A DNA stretch of 64,000 bases, taken from positions 2,816,501 through 2,880,500 of the forward strand of contig NC_069669.1 of assembly GCF_027244095.1 (NCBI RefSeq), read 5' to 3'. The notes beneath the pieces were generated by a model that was not told the origin of the DNA, ran no database searches, and saw only the letters and a program-made list of their open reading frames with translations. This DNA comes from Hemicordylus capensis (Eukaryota > Chordata > Lepidosauria > Squamata > Cordylidae). The position numbers and the translations under genes are program-made. Of the stretch, positions 36,101 to 49,500 are shown piece by piece. The stretch's first letter is position 1. Each line of letters begins with the position of its first letter.

Positions 36101-39100
36101 TATGGCATTCAACCCATTTTATCCTCACAACCCCCTTGCAAGGTAGATTAGGCTGAAAAATAAGGAGCTGGTTCTCACAGTCTAGCTCTGGGTAGGAGGA
36201 GTGTCCACAAAGACTCCAAGCCCCATGCATGTTCCTAGGAAATCGTCATGTGTTGGCAAAAATCAAGGTAGGATGAGGGGAAGGTGACCATGTGCTAGCC
36301 GTGATATGGGGTGGGACGTGTTTTTCTTCCACCTTTGACACAACGTTGGGTACATGACATGACAATCGCCACTAGCACACAGCCTTTTCCTCTGCCTCCT
36401 CCGCCGAGTTTTGCCAACATACAACCATTTCTCGGGAGTGAGCATGTGGCTTGGAGCCTAGCCGGACACTCCTCCAGCTTTTGGCCGTGAGAAGCAACCC
36501 AATCACGGCTTCTCCTAACTCCCCAGTCACTGCTTGCTTCAAAGCAAGCGTTGGAACCTTGTCTCTGCAGGCCTCTTCTGGACACTCCAACCCAGTCCTG
36601 CACAACCGATGGCCCCTGAGCCAGTCTTCCATAAAGGCCGGTAGGCTGCTGGGAATGAGGGTGTGCATGCGCGCTGTTGGAGACACAGGGTGCATGGGTG
36701 TGCTCATTCCCCACAGGCTCCCAGCCCTGACCGACTGGCTCAGGAGCTAGGCAGCATCCCCTCCGCCAGGGATTCCCAGACGCTGTCGACTACAACTCCC
36801 ATAATCTCCAAGCAAAAGCCACTGCAGCTGGGGATTCTGGGAGTTGTAGTCGGCATCCCCGTTCGAGGGAACACTGGAGCCAGGGCAAGCGGTGGTGGAG
36901 GTGACTGGTGTGGCAGCAAGGGTGACAGTGATGGGAGGTGGATGGATAGGGGTGGGGGAGGCTGAGGGCTCCCTCCCATCACATGGGAGGCAGCGCAGGA
37001 GGCGAGCGGGTGGTGGGCAAGTGATTGCCAGCAGGGCTTTGGCCCCTGCTCACCAAGTCATGGTTGGTTTCAGCCCACGGGGGCATTTCGGTTGTGCAGA
37101 GAGGCAAGTGCAGACTGATGTTCCAGGCTCTTGCTGCTGGCTGTTTGCTAGCCCTGCCTCTACTCTAGGACCAGAATACGAGTAACTAAAGCCCCATTCA
37201 AAAGCTGGCCTGGATCAAGGAACGGATTAACGCCAAACACCACACCTCCCTCACCAGGAATACTGTTCTGGGTGCAGAAGCCCATCAACGGCTGTGCCGA
37301 GAACTGGGGCTGGGGTGGAGGAAGGAAACTCTGGCTCGTCCCTCCGGGCGGGAGCTGGGCTTGCAGCTGCTTGACCGTGGCGGACAGGGGCTCTTCCTTG
37401 ATGTCCATGGGAGACGTCTGGGTGTTTGGGCTGGCTGTCGGCGGAGGCGGGAAGTTTGGCGGAGCCGGGGCTGGGAGCTGGAAGAGGCTGGAGGACAGGT
37501 CATTGTCCACCAAATAGCTGCTAAAAAGGCTGGGCCCGTGTGGGTTGGGGTGTGGGGCGGCATTCGTGCTGAACGGCGCATCGAACAATCCGGGAAAATC
37601 GTTCTGGTCTGTGTCGATCAGCTGTAGCATGTCTGGGAAAGAGAAAGGAGAACGAAATTCCGGCTAGTGAGAATGGAATATCGGTATGTGTACATTTGGA
37701 GTCTGTAGGTACATATTGGGGGTCGGAGGTCCTTCCCTATGCCAGGGAAGAGCTGGATGTGTGGCGGGGACAGATGGTGTTGTAGTAATGAGACACTCAT
37801 TTGCTACCAGAGAATCTACACTCAGAACACCTCAGAAACAACAAAACCCAGTACCCCATGGGCTTGTGGGTATGGGGGTGGTTGGCACCCTATGTGCACT
37901 ACACCACCACTCGCTCTGAGCCACCCCAGTGCCCCACAACTGGAGTTATGGGGCAGTTGAAATCCCCATTATTCCCTATGGGGGGAAAGCTCAAAGATGC
38001 ACAAATTTCAGAAATTCTTTAAAAATCACCCCTTTGCCCAATTCCTCTGAAATCTGGATGGTAGCAGGCATCCATTGGGGCACTACCGCCTGACCCACTC
38101 TTCTGCCCCCAAAGCCCCCTTTCTGCCCAGAATCTGCCCCAAAGACGTGCAAACTTCACAACTTCATTAGAAACCAGCCCTTTGCCCAATCACTCTGAAA
38201 CCTGGATGGTAGCAGGCACCCATTGGGGCACTACCACCTGATCCACTGTGGCACTCCTAGGAGGCACCCACAGGCAGAAATGGGCACTGTCTGTCCCCAT
38301 TGTCCCATAGGGTGGATGTAGCACACAACAACAACAGAGCTTTGCAAAGAACAAGGTCACACACATCCACTGTGTCACTCACCACATCCATTGTGTCCCA
38401 CCCCACCCCACCAGAAATGCAACTGATCTACACACAACAGTGTGAAACAACAACAAAATGCACTGCTCTACGCACCCCCTCCCAATGCAGGGTAACAGCA
38501 GCAGCCAGCAGCAAGCAAGCAAGCAAGCAAGCTATCACAGATGCAGCAGACTAGGGCAGCAAACTCGGGCCAACAACAGCATCAAATGTGCCCTGCCCTC
38601 CCTCCTCCAAACATTTTTCATCCACAAGCAACAGACACAGCTACATCTGTGGCACCCGGCCATAAAAGCAGGTTAAGTAAGGAAGGGTACAAAACAACAT
38701 TGCCAGTGGAACAGCGAGGTTTGGCCCCTCCTCCCACCTACACAAGTAAAAGAGTGATGACGACAACAATGGCAAACAATTTTTGGCGCTTTTTTTTTTT
38801 TAACATTTCTGCAACAGATGGCAGATGCCCATGGCACCAACACAACCTATTGTAGGTGAAAGCAATCTCGTTTGAAATCTAGTTTTTGGGACTTGCAGAT
38901 GGGTGATTTGTTCTGTGCACAAATCGCCTGAAACAGGCAGATTCGGGTACAGATCGTTCGGTACCCGAAACGTTTCGCACATCCCTAACCAGAGGCATCT
39001 GGGTGGGCCATTGTGGGAAACAGGATGTCAGCCTAAATAGGCCTTAGGCCTGATGCAGCAGGGATCTTCTGATGTTATCTTCATTATCAGATCTTCTTTT

Positions 39101-40263
39101 TCCATCTATGCATGTTTAGATGGTCCACCATCGCAAATGAACACAAGTGATCCCTTCCCCTTCCTCTCTTGGGACTGCAAGCGGTGTCTGAGGGGGGCTA
39201 CCCATTGCAACATTTACCTCTCAGCCAGGGATCATCAGATCCCCCAGCAATTGTACCTGTAAATTCACCTACAGAATCTGTCTTTTGGGTTGGTTTGTTT
39301 TTAATGCCAGGTCCTAAAAAAAAAAAAGAAATAGCAGAGAAAATACGCAAAGGAAAAGGTGCATCTGAACATGCGCAGAGTGCATACATACACACAGACA
39401 CAGAGACATGATGAATCGGAGGGCCACTCAAATAATAACTGGGAGAATAATAACTCTTTCTAGACAAGCTTGAGCCACAGGACTTGTCATTTTTGGAACT
39501 CAACCATTCCAAATGCTGAAAGCCGCAAGAGTCAGATGCTCGCGAGGCGCTCTTTGTACAGGCTAGGAAGGAAAACCTTGCCAGATCTGTCTAGGGCCAG
39601 ACAGAGCTGGCAAGGGGCCTGCCCTCCTGCGAGGCTTCCCAACCCGCGCTCAACAGATCACATGGCAGGCGACTGCCCACCCAGCCTGAAACCGGAGAGC
39701 GGCCTGCTGCCTGTTTCAGAGCTTGGCTGAGGACCGTCTCCAAGACCCACAAAGCCAGGGAGCAAAGGCCCCTCTTCTCGCGACCGTGGGACACACTCTC
39801 CCAATGCAGACGTCTAGGCACACCAGCCAACAGCAGAGCCACTGCAAAAATACATGGGCAGGACTCCGGCCAGCTCTGGCTTGGCCCCCTGTCCACACGG
39901 AGATGCCAGGGGTGTTGCAGAGATGCCTCTGTGCCCCTCCCTCCCATGGTGAGCAGGGCATGGCCGGAGGGCGCCTGCTGCAGCCACCTTGCTGAAGCTA
40001 AGCAGGGCTGGGCTTGGTCAGTGCCTGGAGGGGAGACTGACCAGGAACCCCATGGATGCTGTCTTATGAGTTCCAGTGTGGATGGGGCGGGGGGGGGGCG
40101 GTGCTGCAGGATATTGGTTGACATCCTGACTCAATTACTCCATGGAAGTCCTGCTGGAATTAAGAGGACAAGATACTCACCACTAACTTGTCCTAATAAT
40201 TTCAATGGGACTTTGGTTGAATAATTTAGACAGGATGTCAGGCATTCATAATGAAAATAAAAT

Positions 40264-40315
<52 letters not shown>

Positions 40316-40530
40316 TAAAATAATCAGTAAAAATAAAATAATCAGGGCTGCAGAAATCCACTAACCAACTAGTCTGTGATGAGTGAAAAACCATGCCTGA
40401 CGAGTGAAAAAAGTCCAAATGAGCAATGTACCAACATAGCTTGACAAGTAACATATTTTGTCTGGCTGATAAACTGAGCCAACATTTCTTCACCCCCGAT
40501 GATGATGATGATGATGATGGTGATGATGAT

Positions 40531-40563
<33 letters not shown>

Positions 40564-43500
40564 TTTTCCCAAACTCTAAGCAATCCAAGTATCTCTGTTA
40601 TCTGAATTTAACAAGCATAGTTCGCACAGCTCTGTATAAATGAGCAGTATATACATCAATCAAATACATAAAATAAAACAAAACAACCTTATGGAAAGCT
40701 TCAGGTGGGGGGTGCGGAGAAAGCCCTGCTTGAAAGCAACGCACAGCATTCGCAACCCCAAGAGTGCCCTCTGCAAAATGCAAACCCAGGATATGACCCT
40801 CCGAAGCCTCCTTGTTCCATTAGCGCATATCAAGACACTGACTGGCAGCAGCTCTCTAGGGTCTCAGGCAGAGACGGGTCTTTCCCAGCCCCACCTGGAG
40901 CTGCGGCCAAGGATTGAACCTGGGACCTTCTGCAGGCCAGGCCGGGCTCTGCCTCTCCGCTCCCGCCCCTTCCACACCAATACAGTTCCCTGGAAATTTC
41001 ACCCCAGAAATGTTAGTTATCTCCTCAACCCACACATGATTTTAGGATTCCAGGAAACAGAGATCCAGGTGACAGCCAAAGTGGTTGGGGTGGGGCGTCT
41101 GGTGTAAACCAGAACCTTTGTAAATGGTGTTGTTAAGCATCAAGCAATTTTGCTGGGCACTGCTGAGCAACCTATGAAGAAAGAGAGGAGTCTTTGGGAT
41201 ACTATTAAAAAGAGAACCCCTGCACAACCATCACGATGCAAGAAAAGACTGCCAAATGTTAAAAATGTTAATGCAACTTTTCGGATTTCTGAAAAAAAAC
41301 AGGAGGGAGCCAGAAGCCCTCTCCAGTCCTGTGAAAACTTAGGAGCAGGTAGAAGTTGTATTTCACCTAGAGGGGATTGACTGATTGATTGTTAAATTTA
41401 GATACCGCCTTTCATTAAAAACAATCCCAAGGCGGTTTACAAAAGTTTAAAAACATACAATAAAAATGAACAATTAAAAATATTAAGCTAAAAATACAGA
41501 ACAAGTCTGATTTGAAATATATAAAATACAAACATAAAGAACTATACACGGTCATCTTAGAAAAGAAGTTTTCTCTGTCTCCTATTAGCCCCGTTCTTCA
41601 AGAGGAGTCATTTACATAATGCCACAGGTATTTGCAATGAGCCACCTAATGGTGCAGCTGGGAAGTAATTTGCCTAGCAAGCCAGAGGTTGCCGGTTCAA
41701 ATCCCTGCTGGTATGTTTCCCAGACTATGGGAAACTCCTATATCATGCAGTAGCGATACAGGAAGATGCTGAAAGGCATCATCTTATACTGTGCGGGAGA
41801 TGGCAATGGCAAACCCCTCCTGTATTCTACCAAAGACAACCACAGGGCTCTGTGGGTGCCAGGGGTCGACACTGACTTGACAGCACAACTTTACTTTACT
41901 TGCAGTGAAGCAAGTTAGAATTGCTACCTGCTTGAGATTTAAGTATCCAACCCCAGGTTAAAGGATTATACCTCAAAAGGACCCTCATTTTCCAAGCTCA
42001 GTCAGCAGTTCCCAACCAGGGTCCCCCCAGATGTTGCTGAACTACAACTCCCAGCATCCCCCTCCACAATAAGTTGTAGCTGGGGGTGATGGGAGTTGTA
42101 GTTCAGCAACCTCTGGAGGAACCCTGGCTGGGAGCCATTGCTTTGTCATCCAAATCTCTCGGTGATCTGAATTTGACAAGCATGGTCTGCACAGCTCTGT
42201 ATAAATAGAACTACCCTCATGGGAAGCTTCTCTTATCTGAATGCAACCCTCAGAATCTATGGTGGACTGCAATCTATTGTGGACTGCAACCTTTAAAATC
42301 TATTGTGGCTGAGGATTATGGGAGCAAACACGCCTGGGGGCTGTTCTAGGATAGCCCTGGGCTACCTGATATAGGAGAGAGAGACTGCATGACATTTGCA
42401 AAATAGCCCTCCTTTCGTGATCTCAGGAGCCATGCAGTTCTCTGTTTAAAAGACTGGAATTCAGTGGCATCAAAAGTGTGCACAATGTCAGAAGCCTGCA
42501 TCACCCAGACTGCAAACAATTACACAAGAACTTTGCCAGAGGAGAGTGGAAATGATCCAAACAGCATGCTTTATTTTGTTCTCTTTAAGGGGAAGTGGGG
42601 GGGGGAAGTTTCCAGAAATGTCCAAAAGAGTGTTTATTTAAATACTGACATTTCCAGTACATGGAGATCACCTGCAAGGAAGAAACGCTTTTTCTTCTGC
42701 CACTACATCCTTATCCCCCCCCAACGCCCCCCCCCCAATTCAGAGTTTCCAATTCGGTTTCAACTTCTGTCCTAGCAGAGGCTGCATCCCCTTGCCCAGC
42801 GAGGAGAAAGGCTGCACACCTGGAGAGACAGGAGAGAGGGAGCTGACTGGCACACCTGGAAATAAAAGGGGCCCCTAATAAAGGGGCCAAAGAGGATACC
42901 TTCAAAAGTGCAATCCATCCTGGCTGATCCAGAGAGCTCCCCTGACAGAGAAGGAACAGATGCCACTGGGGCCTGTCCAGGAAAGAGCTAGTGGAGATGT
43001 TCCATCTGACCGGCCAGTTGTGTGCAAAAAGTATGACTTGGAATTGCATTTTTTTTTTTAAGACAGCTCCCTCGGCCTCCCTCCTCCCTCTCTCCCTCCT
43101 CCTCCTCCTCCCCCCCCTCCGCCCCCAGCCTGCGGGAATGAGGGTGGAATTGTGAATCACGGATTTAACATGAGGTGATCCTGCTCAGCCAATCAGGGCC
43201 CACCCGGCTGCCAGCCACCCAGACATGCAGGCCTTTCTGCCTGCTCCAGCCTCCAAGGTGAAAGGCACACGGGGTTACTGCCGGGCATCCCGGATTAACA
43301 CCTTCCCTGCCACAGGCGGCGGGGTTACTCTAGGTCGGCCCCAGGTTAACCACTTTGAAGCCGAGCAAAACACGCTCTCCTCTGTGCCAAAGTGGTCCTT
43401 CAGACCTTTCCTGTTTGCTAGCTGCTCCTTTCCCCCATAGGTTTCATTTTTTAAAAAAACTTCACAAGGGTCAATATTAGGGATGTGCACGAAATCAATG

Positions 43501-46500
43501 TTTCGAATTCGAATCACTCGAATCACCCAGATTCGAGTCGAATTGATTCTAACTCAAATCAGTTTGCAAATCCTTAGCCAATAGTTTAGATCTCAATACA
43601 CAGAAGGCATGTCCACCTAATGGTGCAGCGGGGAAATGACTTGACTAGCAAGCCAGAGGTTGCCAGTTTGAATCCCTGCTGGTATGTTTCCCAGACACCT
43701 CTATCAGGCAGCAGCGATACAGGAAGATGCTGAAAGGCATCATCTCACACTGTGAGGGAGGAGGCAATGGGAAACCCCTCCTGGATTCTACCAAATAAAA
43801 CCACAGGGCTCTGTGGGCTCCAGGAGTCAACACCGACTCGACAGCACACTTTACCTTTACACAAAAGCCAAAACATTAGGACATCTAACAACATCATACT
43901 GGAACAGAGGACTTAAGTTGTGTCTGGGGATTCCAGATAGCACGACGTCCATAAATTGTGTGTCAAACCCAATTCAGACCCCCAGAATATAACTGGGGTT
44001 TTCAGACTTGGGTCCCCAGATGGTTAGTGGACTACAGTTCCCATCATCCTCGGCCACATCTGGCCGAGGAGGATGGAGGATGAGAGCTGTGATCCAACAA
44101 CATATGGGGGCTCGGGTTAAAGAGCCCCTGAAATGTATCCGTGAATCAATTTTAATTTTTGAATTGCAAAGTTAATATTTTCATGGATGTTGCAATGGAG
44201 GATGCATATTCTCAGAATGTCCCCCACAATATATTTTTAAGTAGTACATAACACTTTGGACAAAGCTCTTGATTCAGTTTGTGTAGGGTTGCTAACTGAC
44301 TTGAAGAAGACCCACCCTGACTTGCTCCTGTGCCTTTAGCAGCTATCAATAAGGGAAGCTTTTCAAGGCTTGGAGGTGAGCATTAGCACCTCAAAGGTCC
44401 ACAGATCAAGCAGCGACTAAAGGCAGAAGAGCAAGTGTAGGGGGGAAGTTGGCAACCTGACCGCTAAAGTTCAGTCGCTGGTGAAATTGAAAAGAGCAGT
44501 CATTTCCTTAAGTACAGAGAACCAATTTTGACTATTGCATAGGTAAAATAGGGTAAAAGCCTGGCTGTCAGACAGCGGTGGTCTGTGGGTGTCCATCACA
44601 CCCTTGGCCATGTTGCCGTATCACAGAAAACCACACACACACACACACACACACACACCCCAGGAAGCTACCTTCTACTGAGTCAGATAGAAAGTCCATT
44701 CTACTTGGTCCATCTAACTCCGTGTATTGCCTACACTGGCTGGCAACAACTCTCCAAGGTTTCAAGCAGGAGTCTTTCCCAGCACAAGCTGGAGACGCTG
44801 CCAGGAATTGAACCAGGTAGGCAAAGCAGATGCTCTGCCACTGAGCTACCCCCCCCTTCCTGATTTGCGCAGGGTAAATTGCATTTACAAGCAGGGTAAA
44901 AGCCCTCTCCAGCACCTGCTATTGCAAGGTATACTGCCCCTGTATCTGGAAGTTCCCTTTCACTCTCATGGCCAATATTTATCTATTATATAAAACTTTA
45001 TACCCTGCTTGCTCCCCCCGCCCCCGCCAAGTCTGATCTCCAGGCAGGGCTGGGAAATACCTGCCCGAAACCAGAAGAGCTGCTGCCAGTCAGAGCAGAC
45101 AATACAGAGATAGGCGGACCAAGGGCCTGACTCAGTATCAAGCAGTTTCATATGTCTAAGAAATGTTTGAGGGGCACAATCTAAAGAGACCAGCAAGGAT
45201 GTGGACACGAAATTGTCCCCGGCCAACAGCCTCGGCACCCAAACAGAAGTCCTGCCAGGCATATCTGGGACAAGCCAGACAACATCCCGCCCTACTTCCA
45301 AAACCCAGATGTGCCCTTTGTCCCATGTCAAATTCCACGCTTGAAGAGCACCTGGCTCAGAGTTACCTTCAGACAGCACAAGCACAGCGCCACTTACAGC
45401 AGGGGTAGACAGCCGGTTAGGGTTAGGGTTAGGGTTAGGGTTAGGGTTAGGGTTAGGGTTAGGGTTAGCCTTCTCTGCCCTCCCCAGAGACACGCACATT
45501 ATGGCCAGATCAATCCACCTGGCAGAATGAAGTGACTGTACCACTTGAGTGGGAGATACCATTTTTTAACATTCTCCCCAACCAACACAATACACACCTC
45601 CCTGGAAGTAGAAATTTAGCACAACAAAGGCAAAGCCTGAGCTGAAATCTCTCCCTGATGATCTAGCGTTCTTCTCACAGAGATTTTTTAGCATGGGGGG
45701 CATTCAAAAACAATACCCTCACCTGAAGTGGTACAGTCCTCTCTAGCGACTCAGGACTCTACCACCTCTTTCTGCTGTGTGCAGAGACCTGAACCCACCT
45801 GGGTCCTTAAGCAGAAGCAACAGCAAGGAGATCTGCCCGCTTCTCTCCCAGGCAGAAGCTTCTCTCCCAGCCAGCCAAGCAAGGGGGTGGGAAGGGGGAA
45901 TTTGGCCACTGGCAGAAGGATCATCGGCCACAGGGAGTTTGTGCCCTCTGCCCTCCTTCCCAGCAAGAATAACATCAGGGCAGCTGCCCCATGATGACGC
46001 TGGCTATTTTGGGATTGCTGGTGAAATATTTCAGCAGGAGAAAAATCGATTCCTGCATTGCCTTCTTGGTCCTCTGCGAACGGCAAATATTTGTGTAAGC
46101 TGCCAAGAGATCCGGGGCAGATGGACCTGACAGCAGCCTTGGCATGAGTCCCATTCTGCACCTCAGGCCCTGCGCACGCCCCTGCCACTCACGGAGATCT
46201 GGTGGGCAGATACTAGAGACAGGGCCTTTCTCGCTGTGGCCCCTCGGCTTTAAATTGGAACGCCCTCCCGGAAGAGCTCCGCCATGCTCCCTTCCTCGGG
46301 GTTTTTAAGAAATTACTGAAGACCCATCTCTTTCAAGAGGCGTTTTAATACTGTAATTACCTGAATTTAGGAGGTCCTATATGTGACAGACACTGGAACA
46401 GTCCACCTCATAAAGCAGTGGGCTTACCTTCACCGGTGGTTTCCAAACAGAGGCTGGACAGGTGTCTGCCAGGGATGCTGTAGCAGTTCCCTGCACTGAG

Positions 46501-49500
46501 CAGGGGGTTAGACTAGATGACCTCTAGGGGGTTCCTTCCAAGTCTTAACATTCAGTGATCCTATGCCGCCTGCCATCAAGACAGATCACATCCCTGGGTT
46601 TCCTCCAGCAGGAGCAGCCTCTCCCGTGTGAAAACACAGCATTGCTAGGAATATTTATCTGCCACTTTTCAGCCAAAGTTCTCAAAGTTGTGTACATAGA
46701 CAAATAATACTAAAGAATAAGTTGGCTCCCTGTCTTGAAAGGTCTTATAGTCTAAAAAAAGAAAGGGAGGAGGACAGCGGGTCTTATGGGAGGAGAGCTG
46801 GTCTTGTGGTCAAGGTAGAGTTGTGCCCTTGAGTGGGCATCAACTCCTCCTGGCAACCACAGAGCCCTGTGGGTTTTTTTTGGTAGAATACAGGAGGGGT
46901 TCACCATTGCCATCTCCCATGCAGTATGTAGCAAGCATGGACTGTCCCCTTTGCTAAGCAGGGTCTGCCCTGGTTTAAATTGGGACGGGAGGCTCCATGT
47001 GTGAGCACGGTAAGATCTTCCCCTTATGGAAAGAGCACCTGCCTGCTTGCATGCGGAAGGCCTCGGGTTCCCTCCCTGGCAGCATCTCCAGATAGGGCTG
47101 AGAGAGACTCCTGCCTGCAACCTGGGAGAAGCCGCTGCCAGTCTGTGTAGACAGTACTGAGCTAGATGGACGGACCAAAGGTCTGGATCAGTATATGGCA
47201 GCTTCCTATGTTCCTAAAAAACACACCAGCAACCAAGGATGCTGGCCAGTTGCTCCTCCCCTACTAAATATAAGAGAATCGCCACCTTACAAGGTGTCTC
47301 TTTTCCCGGTTAGCAGGGCAAAGAAGAAAGCCGACTTGGGGGCATCCTTAGGACCCCCACAGCTGCACCATGAGAAAGCGCACTTCTTCAGTCCTCCGGG
47401 CTATGTGGGGTTTTGCCTCTTATCTGTTAGGCCACAACTCCAGCTATCATGACAAGACCTCATGAGAGAGCCGACTGGGTACAGACAGGAGTCTTGAGGC
47501 CAAGAGTCATGGGCTTGTCTAAGCCACTAAGTGCTGGTGGGCTCTCCCACACTGGAGAGCCTCAAGCAGAAGCTGAGCCGCTCCCCGGTCAGGGCTGTTC
47601 TAGTTCCAGATTTCCAGCATGGAGCCCTAGGTGGGACTAGATGCCCTCCAAGGATCCCTCCAATTCTCGAACTCTGAGCTGGCTGCCAGGGGGTGAAGCT
47701 GGGACCTGCTGCAGGCCAAGCAAGGACTCTGCCACTGAGCTGGCATTTGGTCCAGCAAGGCACATGGGCCTTAGAGCAGTCACAGGGGCACGGGGTGGGC
47801 TTAGGTGGCACCAAATCAACATACAAGGCACGCGGGGCAAGCACCCTGAATGCCAGAGCCTAAGTCCAGCCTCTCGCTCACGCACCCCAAGACCCAATCC
47901 TAAATGCTCATGGATCCCCTGCCAACAGAGCAAAGAGGCACCTTTTAAAGGGGCGATTCACTTTCAAAAGGGGAGAGCAACTGGCCCTATCCATCCCCAG
48001 CACAGCATCCCTCCAATGGCTGTTGCTGGTATCTGCCTTATGTTTCTTTTTTAGACTGTGAGCCCTTTGGGGGACAGAGAGCCCTTTTACTTTTTTTATT
48101 TAGATCGATGTAAACTGCTTTGAAGCCACCTAATGGCGCAACGGGGAAACGACTTGATTATCAGGCCAGAGGTTGCCGGTTCAAATCCCCGCTGGTATGT
48201 TTCCCAGACTATGGGAAACGCCTATATCGGGCAGCAGCGATATAGGAAGATGCTGAAAAGCATCATCTCATACTGTGTGGGAAGAGGCAATGGTCAACCC
48301 CTCCTGTATTCTGCCAAAGACAACCACAGGGCTCTGTGGGTGCCAGGAGTCGGCAATGACCCGACGGCACACTTTACCTTTAAACCGTTTGGGGGTCTTT
48401 GGTGGGAAAGCGGTATATAAATATTCAGCGTATTTGTATTTCCACTCACGCACCCCAAGACACGATCCTAATTGCTTATGGTTTAGGGCTCCTGACCTCC
48501 CAGGACACCAAACCCATCCTAACCAGGGACCTTCAGCGGGTGTCTTTTTAAACTAACTTTTTGCCACTCTTCGCGGACGATTTTCTTCTCTGCGCCTTGG
48601 TTATCGCCTTGCTTCCCTCACCACTTTCCTCCCGATGCCACTCACTGATCACTCTTGTCTTCCAATATTTTGTCCTCTAATAAACGTATCTTAAATTAAC
48701 AACTGAATTTTGATTTCTCACTAGCCACCTCAGAAACCCTTGTTGCCAACTCTCCTCCGGGACTGGCCTGGAGTCTCTGAGAATCGGCACCCATCTCCAA
48801 GCTGTCGTTACTGAAAACAACCCTGGAGAACTAGCATTGTGAAAAAATATTAGGGGGTGCGGGGAGAAAAGAGGAATAGCTTCAGGCAGAGTTGGCAACA
48901 TGGGTGTTCGGGGTGGGGGCAAGAGGAGTTAGTTGCACCCCACCCCCCATTGACCCAGTCCCACTGAATTCCGTGGGACTTACCCCCAGGTAAGTGGGTA
49001 TAAGATTGCAGCCTTCCCGCCCCCCCTCTGGAAAAAGTCCTATGGACGTCCAAGGCAATCCCATTGTTGAAAAATGGTAAATACAATAAATAGAGAAGTA
49101 AAAGCAATCTTGAGTAATCAGCTGTGAAAGGAGAATAGAGGGGCCATTCTACCTTTCCGTAGCTTTGCAGAAAAGGGAATTTGCAAACACAAATTTCAGT
49201 GGAATAGAAAAACTGTGTATCCAGAAAGCGCCCCTTCTACAGCTCTGCTAAAAGGGGCACAAAGCCCTGCTCCCTCTGGCATCCAGACACGCCATAACTA
49301 TGAAGATTTCTTCTCCTTCTTGTTTTAAATGCATTTGGGTGCAACGTCTCTGTCAAAGTCAAAGTGCCCGTCCCTGAAATAAATGCATCTTCTTTCCCGT
49401 GTGCAGCACCCACTATTTCCCAACCCCTCCTCTGTGGTCTCACATGTGCAAACTTCCTAGATTGTAAGCCCCTCGGGGCAGGGACCTGCCATCTCATACT

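Larger units (their letters stand above)
43160..43345 (-). promoter_or_regulatory. SREBF1: SREBP-1c promoter
   Basis: Lies about 240-430 bases above the 1c ATG. In order away from the gene: SRE-like site, inverted CCAAT box, and two DR4 LXR elements. This is the same set, order and rough spacing as the mammalian SREBP-1c promoter, which responds to SREBP itself, NF-Y and LXR. A TTAAAT stretch at about 43163 might serve as a weak TATA. The transcription start is not determined. Confidence 0.85.

Noticed and set aside
39990-40078. Functional 5S rRNA gene
   Set aside because: Only the middle of 5S rRNA is recognisable, with mismatches and no T-run terminator or intact 5' part.
42711-43160. 149-codon minus-strand frame over the 1c region
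   Set aside because: Only MDCTFE plus one base is coding; the GT donor right after it and the in-phase join to exon 2 explain the signal.
45415-45468. Chromosome end
   Set aside because: Array is only 54 bp and both flanks are ordinary intron sequence of SREBF1.
45311-45535. Valine-Arg repeat protein
   Set aside because: The VRVRVR run is just a frame through the telomeric repeat.
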